From an uncultured Blautia sp. (lineage in GTDB: Bacteria > Bacillota > Clostridia > Lachnospirales > Lachnospiraceae), in assembly GCA_937893675.1 (NCBI GenBank), contig CALBGI010000072.1:1-47506 (forward strand): 47,506 bases of DNA. The letters run 5' to 3'. A program made the position numbers and the translations under genes. Below are positions 40,348 through 47,506 of this stretch, piece after piece; position 1 is the stretch's first letter; every line of letters begins with the position of its first letter. A model generated the notes under the pieces. The model was not told the DNA's origin. It ran no database searches and saw nothing but the letters and a program-made list of their open reading frames with translations.

Positions 40348-41568
40348 TCAATAATATTCCTCATCTGAATAGGAATCGGTGTCGTAATCCTCGCTGTAAT
40401 CACTGTTCCCGCTGTCATCCGTATCGTAATCATAGGAATCTTCTTCATAATTCCACATGAGAGCTTTTTCGCCTCCGACGCCCTCCAGATAACCGCCGGA
40501 GTTGGTAGCTTCCTCCGCGATCCCCAGAATACGGTCGCTGGCAGCCTGAACCTCCCGGCTTGGCTGATAATCGGTCTCCCCGTAAAGAAATTCATGCAGC
40601 TCCTGCACATTGGTGATCAACGAGGTGGGAACAATAAAATCCGCATCGTTGATTTTCACAAATTCATAGTTAAAGGGAAATCCTGTGGTCTCATCCAGGC
40701 TATAGCCCAGCATGGCCGGGATCAGCTGCAGGATCTCTGTCTTGGAAACAGACGTCTGCACCATGGGGAACACCTGATCCATGATCTCAAACAAGGTTGT
40801 CAGCCCGGCTGTCTTTGCCTTGGAGGTGATCATCTGGATCACTCTTCTCTGACGCTCTGTACGTCCCATATCCATGCTTGCCGTGTAACGGATACGGCAG
40901 TAAGAAGTGACCTGGACTCCGTTTAAGTGATAGGTTCCAATGATTTCTTCCTGTTTCTCCAATGGAGGCGCCGGTTCCGGTTTCTCAATCGGCGTATAGC
41001 TCAGGCCGGTCTCCTTGGAGGTCTCCTTGCAGTAATTGTTCATGTGCTCAATTTCCGCATAGGACATGGGAATGTCCAATCCTCCCAAAAGATCCACAAT
41101 GGTCGCCATTGCGCTGAAATCCACGGTCGCATAATCGGTGATGTTCAGATCCAGGCTGGTATTCAGCATGGAGATCGCCTGCTCCGGACCGCCGTAAGAA
41201 TAAGAAGCATTGGCCTTTGTATAATTGCCCCAGCCGATATTCATCAGCGTATCCCGATAGACCGATACCAGCTTGATGTCCTTATTGTCGTTGTTCACGC
41301 TGGCAATGATGATGGTATCGCTGTTTTCCCCTTTCATATCCTCACGATACTTGCGGCTGTCAACGGCAAACAGCGCGTAAGTATCATAGCCGGACATCTG
41401 AGGCGCCTGATCATTCACCACGATGCGCTCCTCCTCCAGCACCGGCTGTTCAATCTTATCCATGCTCTCTGAAACTCTCCCGTACACATAAAGCGCCGCA
41501 AGAAACAGCAGCAGCAGAACAATCTCAAGAGCAAACAACGCTGCCTTTTTCTTTTTTATTTTTGACAT
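40348..41568 (-). CDS. LytR-CpsA-Psr (LCP) family wall polymer ligase
   Basis: 406 aa. LCP enzymes move polyprenyl-linked glycopolymers onto peptidoglycan. One N-terminal transmembrane helix about residues 9-29, then the LCP domain: YALFAVDSR, ENSDTIIIASVN with the conserved Asp, LVSVYRDTLMNI with the Arg-Asp pair, and RIRYTASMDMGRTERQRRVI with the Arg residues binding pyrophosphate. The last ~35 residues are almost all D, E, S and Y (from about 372), an unusual acidic tail. It follows the sugar transferase by 12 bp. Confidence 0.93.
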   Translation of the reverse strand: MSKIKKKKAALFALEIVLLLLFLAALYVYGRVSESMDKIEQPVLEEERIVVNDQAPQMSGYDTYALFAVDSRKYREDMKGENSDTIIIASVNNDNKDIKLVSVYRDTLMNIGWGNYTKANASYSYGGPEQAISMLNTSLDLNITDYATVDFSAMATIVDLLGGLDIPMSYAEIEHMNNYCKETSKETGLSYTPIEKPEPAPPLEKQEEIIGTYHLNGVQVTSYCRIRYTASMDMGRTERQRRVIQMITSKAKTAGLTTLFEIMDQVFPMVQTSVSKTEILQLIPAMLGYSLDETTGFPFNYEFVKINDADFIVPTSLITNVQELHEFLYGETDYQPSREVQAASDRILGIAEEATNSGGYLEGVGGEKALMWNYEEDSYDYDTDDSGNSDYSEDYDTDSYSDEEYY

Positions 41569-41580
41569 ATTTTCTCCCCT

Positions 41581-42987
41581 TTAATATGCGTTTTTGTTGA
41601 CAAAGCCTTTGAAAACGGTGAGCAGAAGGATCTTGATGTCCAGCCCGACCGACCAGTTTTCAATGTAATACAGATCATACTCAATACGCTTGCGTATGGA
41701 AGTGTCTCCCCGGTATCCGTGGACCTGTGCCCAGCCCGTCAGCCCGGGACGCACCTGATGCTTCACCATGTATCTGGGAATCTCTTCCCGGAATTTTTCC
41801 ACAAAAAACGGACGCTCCGGCCTGGGTCCCACCAGACTCATATCGCCTTTCAGGATATTAAAGAGCTGCGGAAGCTCGTCAATGCTTGTCCGGCGCATAA
41901 ATTTTCCCACAGAGGTGACTCTGGGGTCATTTTTGACCGTCCACGCTTTCTTCTCTTCGCTCTCCGGCTGCAGCTCCATGGAGCGGAATTTGTACATCCG
42001 AAAGGTCCGGTTGTGAAGCCCCACTCTCTCCTGGGCATAGATCACCGGCCCCGGCGAGGTCAGCTTTATGAGCGCACACATCAGCAGCATCACCGGAGAG
42101 GCCACTACGATCCCCACCAGCGCCCCGACCACATCCATGGCTCTTTTCACCATGGCATTAAACGTATTGCTCAGAGGAACATAGCGGATGTTCACCACGG
42201 GAAGACCCAGAATATCCTCTGTATAAGGCTTGGTCGGAATGATCCGGTTATAGTCCGGGATAAATTTTGTGTGTACTCCTGATTTTTCACACAGGGCCAC
42301 GATCTCTTCCAGACGGTAGTATTCATTCAATCCCAGAGTTATTGCAATTTCGTCCAGTCTGCTGACCGGCAGGATCACCATGAGATTCGCAATTCTGCCG
42401 ATGACCTTTACATCCTTATACATAGTCCCTGCCGGAACATTGTCATCCAGAATCCCTCGGATCACATAGCCCCACTGCGGATTCTGCTGCACCCGGTCAA
42501 TGTACTCCTCCGCCGCCCGGCTGTATCCCACCAAAAGCAGCTGCTTCTGGTTCAGACCTTTCTTTCTCATGTTCTGGAGAACATAAAAAGTCACCAGCCG
42601 TGCAACCCATTCCGCAGCTGTGTTCAGCACATAAAAAATAGCCAACACGCCTCGCGCAAAGTTGTCTTCGTTGGCTACCATATAAAGGCCAAACATGATC
42701 AGCAAAAGGCCCAGCGTGTTCGCCTTCACAATGTTGGCGAGCAAAAGCCGGCGCCCCTGCATCCGCATGGGTGCGTACAGATTAAACGCCTGGTACAAAA
42801 GCAAATACCCTGGAATAATAAAAACCAGGGCAAACATATACTGCTCAAAGGACAGAGCCCGTGAAGCACTCGCCCGGAACGGTCCGACAAAGCGGATTGC
42901 CCACGCCGTATAGTAGGTGAGGGCAACAAGCACTGCATCTATCAGCATCTGAAGACGGCTAAAGTTTTTCTGATTGTCTGCTATCAC
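41581..42987 (-). CDS. Polyprenyl-phosphate sugar-1-phosphate transferase (WcaJ/CpsE type)
   Basis: 468 aa; starts cell-surface polysaccharide assembly by placing a hexose-1-phosphate on undecaprenyl phosphate. The GTG start is 6 nt after AGGTGG. Four or five N-terminal helices (residues 12-135), a Rossmann-like cytoplasmic domain about 145-265, and a C-terminal catalytic domain from KRAMDVVGALVGI through TSPGPVIYAQERVG, FRMYKFRSM, SIDELPQLFNILKGDMSLVGPRPE, and RPGLTGWAQV. The transferred sugar cannot be told from sequence. It is transcribed with the LCP gene. Confidence 0.93.
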   Translation of the reverse strand: MIADNQKNFSRLQMLIDAVLVALTYYTAWAIRFVGPFRASASRALSFEQYMFALVFIIPGYLLLYQAFNLYAPMRMQGRRLLLANIVKANTLGLLLIMFGLYMVANEDNFARGVLAIFYVLNTAAEWVARLVTFYVLQNMRKKGLNQKQLLLVGYSRAAEEYIDRVQQNPQWGYVIRGILDDNVPAGTMYKDVKVIGRIANLMVILPVSRLDEIAITLGLNEYYRLEEIVALCEKSGVHTKFIPDYNRIIPTKPYTEDILGLPVVNIRYVPLSNTFNAMVKRAMDVVGALVGIVVASPVMLLMCALIKLTSPGPVIYAQERVGLHNRTFRMYKFRSMELQPESEEKKAWTVKNDPRVTSVGKFMRRTSIDELPQLFNILKGDMSLVGPRPERPFFVEKFREEIPRYMVKHQVRPGLTGWAQVHGYRGDTSIRKRIEYDLYYIENWSVGLDIKILLLTVFKGFVNKNAY

Positions 42988-43100
42988 TTTGTGCCACCTC
43001 GGTTAGTCTTCCTGCTACTTTATCTTATCTTATAATAGATGACGTATAAAATCAATAAAATCTTCTCAATACAATTGTAAATATTTTGTGAAAACTCGTA

Positions 43101-44057
43101 TTATTTTCCAAACCTTCGCAATATATTCAGCCACAGCTCCTTCTGTATCCGAAAATAGTTTCTCAAATTTTTTCTTTGAAAAGACACTTTTTTTCCTTTT
43201 GCACTTATCTGAAAACCATTTTTGATCCCCGCCAGATATTCCCGCCCCAGTCCTTTCAGACTGAAAAACAAAATCTTGATGCCAAACCCGGCGGCCAAAA
43301 AGGGCAGGTTCAAAATGATCTGCCATAAAGGCATGTTTTTGTAAATCATATAGATGTTATTTCTGGAAGAATAGCGGGTCTTAAACTGATTGTACCGGGA
43401 ACCGCTGGTTCCGCTCCCCACATGATAAACCACCGCTTCGGGGGCATACCAGTTTTCATATCCCAGAATCCTCGCCCGGTAACCGATATCGGTGTCCTCC
43501 AGGTAGGCAAAATGCTCCTCGTCAAAATACCCGATCCTTGAAAACAGCTCTTTGCGGTAAATGGCAGCTCCGGCGCAGGAGGCAAAAATCTGTTCTTCCC
43601 GCAAAAAAGCCGCTGCCTCCTTTCCTTTTCCTCTGGCAAAGGCCCAGCCAAATGCGCAGTAATAATTTCCCGCATCGTCAATCCTGTCCCTTTTGTCAAA
43701 CTGCATCATCCTTGCCTGGCAGGAAAAGGCATTGGGGTGACGGCCAAGCGCCTGCTGCATCTGCGCAACAAAATCCGGCTCTGTCTCCGTGTCATTGTTC
43801 AACAGCAATACATAGGGAGCCCTGCTGGCTTTTATCCCTTCGTTTACACCGCGGCAAAAGCCAAAATTCTGGGAAAGCCGGAGCAGACGGACCCAGGAGA
43901 AATTCTCCTCCACAAACGCCGCACTTCCATCTGTGGATCCGTTGTCCACCAGTATGACTTCAAACTCTTTCACGGTCTGTTTTTCCAGACTTGAAAGCAC
44001 CCTTTCCAGATAAGCCATTCCGTTAAAATTCGGAATCACCACTGATACTTCCAACAT
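43101..44057 (-). CDS. GT2 family glycosyltransferase
   Basis: 318 aa. N-terminal GT-A domain: VSVVIPNFNG, ILVDNGSTDGS, FGFCRGVNEGI, LLLNNDTETEP (DxD-type site about residues 86-96), and YLEDTDIGYRARILGY. The WbbL-like end contains a hydrophobic segment near 245-265 that may associate with the membrane. It lies 4 bp downstream of the double glycosyltransferase gene and so forms an operon with it. Confidence 0.88.
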   Translation of the reverse strand: MLEVSVVIPNFNGMAYLERVLSSLEKQTVKEFEVILVDNGSTDGSAAFVEENFSWVRLLRLSQNFGFCRGVNEGIKASRAPYVLLLNNDTETEPDFVAQMQQALGRHPNAFSCQARMMQFDKRDRIDDAGNYYCAFGWAFARGKGKEAAAFLREEQIFASCAGAAIYRKELFSRIGYFDEEHFAYLEDTDIGYRARILGYENWYAPEAVVYHVGSGTSGSRYNQFKTRYSSRNNIYMIYKNMPLWQIILNLPFLAAGFGIKILFFSLKGLGREYLAGIKNGFQISAKGKKVSFQRKNLRNYFRIQKELWLNILRRFGK

Positions 44058-44061
44058 ATGG

Positions 44062-45924
44062 TCAACCTTTCTTCTTTCCTGTATCAGAAAAGGGCTTCAG
44101 CGAATAGTCCCATCTGGTCAGAGAAAGATTCTTATTATAGTATGGGTCTCCGTTTTTCAGAATATGCATCCAGTGACAGCGCATATATTCGATTTCCCTC
44201 TGAAAACGGCGCACCTTTTCCTTGCTGTCCTCAGCGCCTCTTGTCTTTGACTCCGCATGGTACAGCTGCACATAGGGGTCGTACACAACGAGATGTCCTG
44301 CTTTATTCACGCGCAGGCACAAATCCATGTCGTTAAAGGCCACGGCCAGCTCCTCCTCAAAGCCGCCGACCTCCTCAAACACCTTTTTTTTCATCATCAT
44401 GCAGGCTGCTGTCACTGCGCTCATATCCTGCATGATGGATGCCTTGTGAAGATATCCGCTCCGCTCTGCCGGCATGTCCACAAACATGCTTCCCGCAATT
44501 CCGCCGATGCCGATCACACAGCCCGCATGCTGAATGGTATTGTCCGGATAAAGAAGCTTTGCCCCGACAGCCCCCACCTCCGGGCGCTGGCACACGCCCA
44601 GAAGCTCCTCAAGCCACTCTGGCGTGATAACCGTAACGTCATTGTTTAAAAACAGGAGATATTCTCCCCTGGCCCTGCGGGCTGCAAAATTATTGATCGC
44701 CGAATAATTGAACTCCTTTTCCCAGCGGAGCAGGCGGATGTTTTCCTCCCGGGAAAGTTCCTGGTAATATGCGAAAATCTCCTCTGTGGTGCTGTTGTTC
44801 TCCACAAGGAGGATTTCGTAGTTTTGGTAAGTGGTCTTTTCACGGATGGAACGAAGGCAGGCAGCCAGTGTTTTTTGCTCGTCCTTATTGGGAATGATAA
44901 TGGAAACAAGAGGCTGTCCCTCCACCGGATACTGCACCCGGTAAAATCCCAGATCTTTCGTATGCGCAACGGTCCCTTTCACGCCGCTTCGCTCCAGATG
45001 CGCGGCGATGGCCCTGCGGCCGGCTTCAAAGGCATACATCTTGCTGGCCGGATTGTCCGCTGTGGAGGAACGGTGTGTCCGCCAATGGTAAAGGATCTCC
45101 GGTATGTGCACAATCTTGTCTGCCTTTTCCACACAGCGAAAAATAAAGTCATAATCCTGCGCGCCCTCATACGCAGAGCGAAAGCCGCCCGCCTTCTCTG
45201 TCAGCGCCTTCCTGGCCACAAAAAAATGGCAGATATAATTATTGGAGCGCAGCAGATCCAAATTAAAATCCGGCTTAAAGTGCGGCTGAAAGTGCTCCCG
45301 GCCATCGGCGGTCACCTTATCCTCGTCCGTATAAAACACCTGCGCGTCCGGCTCTTTCTGAAGCGCCTTCACGATCTCAAAAAGCGCGTTTGGCGCCAGA
45401 AGGTCATCGTGGTCCAACAAGCCCACAAATTCTCCTCTGGCCATCGCAAGCGCCCGGTTGGTATTTTCGGCAATTCCCAGATTCTCCTCAAGGTTTTCAA
45501 AACGGATGCGGCTGTCACGCTGTGCATATTCTGCAAGCACCCGCACCATCTCTGTGTCTTCCGGACTTCCGTTTGCAATACAAAGCTCCCAGTTTCCATA
45601 GGTCTGCATAAGCAGAGAATCCATCATGCAGCGCAGAAATTCCTCCGGTGTCCGAAAAGCAGGAACTGCCACACTGATGAGCGGCGCGTTGGCAAATCTC
45701 TGTTTTTTTTGATGTTCCAGTATTTTTTCATCCGGGCGGTACTGCTCATACCACGCTTCGTAGGGAACCGCCTCCGGTTCAAAACGCTCATGAAGCCGAA
45801 TCCAGAATTCCTTTGGCCCATAATGGCGCAGATAACGGATTCCTTTCTGTATTGTATAAGGAGAGAGCTTCTGTACAAGTTTTTTCCATTGAATTCCTTT
45901 TTGGCCCTGTCCTTTTTTTACCAT
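44062..45924 (-). CDS. Two-domain GT2 glycosyltransferase
   Basis: 620 aa with two GT-A domains in tandem. The first, about residues 83-290, has ISVAVPAFRTPEEF, GLLDHDDLLAP (DHDD metal site) and GAQDYDFIFR. The second, about 340-590, has VSIIIPNKDE, LLVENNSTTEEI, LFLNNDVTVI and FNDMDLCLRV. An N-terminal ~80-residue helical region precedes them. Such fusions synthesise two linkages of a repeat unit (for example rhamnan-type polymers), though the sugars are not determined. It is the first gene of the cluster, with a good promoter at 45977-46005. Confidence 0.88.
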   Translation of the reverse strand: MVKKGQGQKGIQWKKLVQKLSPYTIQKGIRYLRHYGPKEFWIRLHERFEPEAVPYEAWYEQYRPDEKILEHQKKQRFANAPLISVAVPAFRTPEEFLRCMMDSLLMQTYGNWELCIANGSPEDTEMVRVLAEYAQRDSRIRFENLEENLGIAENTNRALAMARGEFVGLLDHDDLLAPNALFEIVKALQKEPDAQVFYTDEDKVTADGREHFQPHFKPDFNLDLLRSNNYICHFFVARKALTEKAGGFRSAYEGAQDYDFIFRCVEKADKIVHIPEILYHWRTHRSSTADNPASKMYAFEAGRRAIAAHLERSGVKGTVAHTKDLGFYRVQYPVEGQPLVSIIIPNKDEQKTLAACLRSIREKTTYQNYEILLVENNSTTEEIFAYYQELSREENIRLLRWEKEFNYSAINNFAARRARGEYLLFLNNDVTVITPEWLEELLGVCQRPEVGAVGAKLLYPDNTIQHAGCVIGIGGIAGSMFVDMPAERSGYLHKASIMQDMSAVTAACMMMKKKVFEEVGGFEEELAVAFNDMDLCLRVNKAGHLVVYDPYVQLYHAESKTRGAEDSKEKVRRFQREIEYMRCHWMHILKNGDPYYNKNLSLTRWDYSLKPFSDTGKKKG

Positions 45925-45976
45925 ATACCTGTCCTCCCGACTCTCCCCCAGGGGAATTTCAAAAAATTATGAATTT

Positions 45977-46005
45977 ATTGTAACATTGTACTATATTTTT
46001 TGCAA
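45977..46005 (-). promoter_or_regulatory. Promoter of the glycosyltransferase operon
   Basis: On the minus strand: TTGCAA (46000-46005), 17-bp spacer, TACAAT (45977-45982), about 55 bp before the start codon at 45924. Confidence 0.7.
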
Positions 46006-46029
46006 GAAACCCCACACATGTGCTATACT
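46000..46029 (+). promoter_or_regulatory. Promoter of the DacA-like gene
   Basis: TTGCAA (46000-46005), 18-bp spacer, TATACT (46024-46029) with TG two bases upstream. The palindromic -35 is the same six bases used by the leftward promoter. Confidence 0.65.
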
Positions 46030-46035
46030 GTTTTT

Positions 46036-46101
46036 ACAGTGTCAAAAGATCTGAAGACACTTGTACCTGCACAAAAGTGCAGTACACGGAGCAATCCGTG
46101 T
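46036..46101 (+). promoter_or_regulatory. Leader with three consecutive hairpins before the DacA-like gene
   Basis: GTGTC/GACAC (46039-46043 with 46056-46060), CTGCAC/GTGCAG (46067-46072 with 46077-46082) and ACACGGA/TCCGTGT (46084-46090 with 46095-46101) lie in the ~110-nt leader. None is followed by a U-run, so they are not terminators. No riboswitch class is recognised. Confidence 0.5.
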
Positions 46102-46146
46102 AAGTTATGGTTATTTTATTTATATAAAACAGGAGTTTACACAGCT

Positions 46147-47400
46147 ATGATAAAAACAAAAAAAATAAAAGCACTGCTTCTGGCGCTGGGAATCTCTGCT
46201 TCCGCGCTCTTTTCACTGCCGGTACCTGCCGCAGAAGAGACCGGGGCATCTTCCGGCACCATTGCCACAAACGCCATTCCCGGATGGCCTCAGGGACCGG
46301 ACATTACTTCTGAGGCTGCCGTTGTTATGGATGAAGAGACCAACACCATTCTTTACTCCAAAAACATGGATTCCCCCCTCTATCCTTCCGCTGCCGTCAA
46401 GATCATGACCTGCCTGGTGGCGCTTGAGAACAGTGCGCTCACCGATAATGTCACCATGACAGCCACCGGTGTTGCCGGCGCTGTGGACGGAGGCGCCAAT
46501 ATTGCCGCACAGGCCGACGAGGTTTTTACCATGGAGCAGTGTCTCTACGCCATTATGCTGGCCTCCGCCAATGACATTTCCCTGCAGGTTGCCGAGCATA
46601 TCGGCGGCTCGGTGGACGGTTTTGTTGAAAAAATGAACGCCCGGGCCGCAGAGCTTGGATGCACCAATACATTATTTACCAATCCAACCGGTCTCTCCGA
46701 TGAGAATCAGCATACGACTGCTCACGATATGGCACTCATTATGAAAGCAGCCATGAGCAATGAAACGTTCTGCACGATCGCAGGCGCAACCACCTACACC
46801 ATTCCGGCCACCAACATGTCCGGCGGAGAACGTGTCCTTTCCAACAATTTTTCTATGATGGCTCCTGCCAGCCCGCTGTTTTATGACGGCTGTCTCGGTG
46901 GTAAAGAAGGCTTCACCCAGGCCTCCGGAAGCACGCTTGTCTGCGGCGCAGAAAAAAATGGCCTTCGCTTGGTATGCGTAATCCTGAAAGGTTCTTCCGG
47001 GGATGTGACGGAAGCAGAGGCAGGCACGCTTCTGGATTACGGCTTCAACAATTTCCAGACGCTCTCCCTGGGACAGAATGATTTCAGTGTTCTCTCCGGC
47101 GGAGATCTGATCGTGCCAAACGGCACAACCGAGGCCGGCATTACCACCAGTGAGGCATCTGACGCTTCGGGCCAGCTGATCCGCACCTATTCCTTTGGCG
47201 GCGTTCCCGTAGGAACCGCCGTTGTGGAAGCTGTGGAGGCCGCAAATGACACTGCCGCTGCCGACGGCGAAGCACATCTGCAGGAAGCCAAGGAATTCGG
47301 AGAATCCAGAAGTTATCTTCCCTATATCGCGATCGGCGGAATCGGACTGGCAATTCTGATCTTTTTGATCTACCGTATGGTCAAAATCATCAAAGCCTGA
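46147..47400 (+). CDS. DacA/PBP5-like D-alanyl-D-alanine carboxypeptidase homolog with altered active site
   Basis: 417 aa from ATG 46147; AGGAG is 11 nt upstream. Signal peptide MIKTKKIKAL...LPVPAA, an S11-type peptidase domain about residues 45-290, and a C-terminal transmembrane anchor about 393-412. The usual active-site stretch YPASxxK reads YPSAAVK here: residue 82, where the acylating serine is expected, is alanine, and the only serine (S81) is four residues before K85 instead of three. The SxN motif is intact (SAN, 140-142); the KTG motif is KEG (253-255). The fold call is firm; catalytic activity is doubtful. Divergent from the glycosyltransferase operon. Confidence 0.88.
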   Translation: MIKTKKIKALLLALGISASALFSLPVPAAEETGASSGTIATNAIPGWPQGPDITSEAAVVMDEETNTILYSKNMDSPLYPSAAVKIMTCLVALENSALTDNVTMTATGVAGAVDGGANIAAQADEVFTMEQCLYAIMLASANDISLQVAEHIGGSVDGFVEKMNARAAELGCTNTLFTNPTGLSDENQHTTAHDMALIMKAAMSNETFCTIAGATTYTIPATNMSGGERVLSNNFSMMAPASPLFYDGCLGGKEGFTQASGSTLVCGAEKNGLRLVCVILKGSSGDVTEAEAGTLLDYGFNNFQTLSLGQNDFSVLSGGDLIVPNGTTEAGITTSEASDASGQLIRTYSFGGVPVGTAVVEAVEAANDTAAADGEAHLQEAKEFGESRSYLPYIAIGGIGLAILIFLIYRMVKIIKA

Positions 47401-47431
47401 ACAGGTTTCCCAAAAAAGTTATCATAAAAAC

Positions 47432-47498
47432 AGCTTCGCCGGCCGGCGAAGCTCAGACTGTAGACAAAGTCCCAGGCAAAAGCCCGGGCTTTTCTTTT
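47432..47498 (+). terminator. Double terminator after the DacA-like gene
   Basis: A perfect palindrome at 47432-47453 (AGCTTCGCC and its complement) is followed by a second hairpin at 47466-47494 (AAAGTCCCAGGC with GCCCGGGCTTTT, loop AAAA) and TTTTCTTTT. The second is a standard intrinsic terminator. Confidence 0.8.
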
Positions 47499-47506
47499 AT
47501 CATATT

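Overview
The window looks like a chromosomal segment from a Lachnospiraceae-type bacterium (Firmicutes, Clostridia). The basis is family-level: strong AGGAGG-type ribosome binding sites; TTGACA/TATAAT-like promoters; tRNA genes with no encoded CCA; ECF transporter genes next to truA; a LytS/YesM-type kinase with an AraC-type regulator; and a free-standing MsmK-type ATPase. The species cannot be fixed from sequence alone. There is no transposase, integrase, phage gene or CRISPR array. One short zone beside a tRNA-Gly (13.8-14.05 kb) looks like gene debris.

Layout. (1) 0-11.5 kb, minus strand: a housekeeping block read as PfpI-like protein, trigger factor (tig), clpP, clpX, lon, ysxC, ecfA1, ecfA2, ecfT, truA, then a separate promoter with a ~150-nt leader driving rplM-rpsI. 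(2) 11.5-14.9 kb: a CYTH-domain protein, proC, ferritin, tRNA-Gly(CCC), two gene remnants, a YbjQ-family protein and a PH-domain-like protein. (3) 14.9-23.8 kb: an orphan SsuA/THI5-like binding protein, then a sugar-sensing set (periplasmic sugar-binding protein, LytS-type kinase, AraC-type response regulator) facing a secreted GH106-like alpha-L-rhamnosidase. (4) 23.8-31.3 kb: a DUF89 protein, an MsmK-type ATPase, a PucR/CdaR-like regulator, and a molybdate locus: modABC leftward, and rightward a Mop protein with an HTH regulator carrying a solute-binding domain. (5) 31.3-37.8 kb: uppP, two ComEC-like metallo-beta-lactamase-fold proteins flanking tRNA-Leu(CAG), an LspA-like peptidase, a zinc-ribbon protein, and a second, divergent ClpX whose mRNA leader appears to consist almost entirely of a tandem hairpin array. 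(6) 37.8-47.5 kb: an HtrA protease; a surface-polysaccharide group (three GT2 proteins, a polyprenyl-phosphate sugar-1-phosphate transferase, an LCP ligase); and a penicillin-binding-protein-5-like protein whose active-site serine motif appears altered.

The most unusual points are: the 120-bp tandem hairpin repeats that start where the clpX-paralog transcript should start; the four-gene unit behind them (clpX2, zinc ribbon, lspA-like, MBL-fold); the DacA-like protein with an alanine where the SxxK serine is expected; and two divergent promoter pairs (modA/mop and glycosyltransferase/dacA) that share a single near-palindromic -35 box.

All functional calls rest on reading the translated sequence and recognising families. 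No database search was run. Start codons were chosen from ribosome binding sites, which in several places moves the start inward from the longest possible frame.
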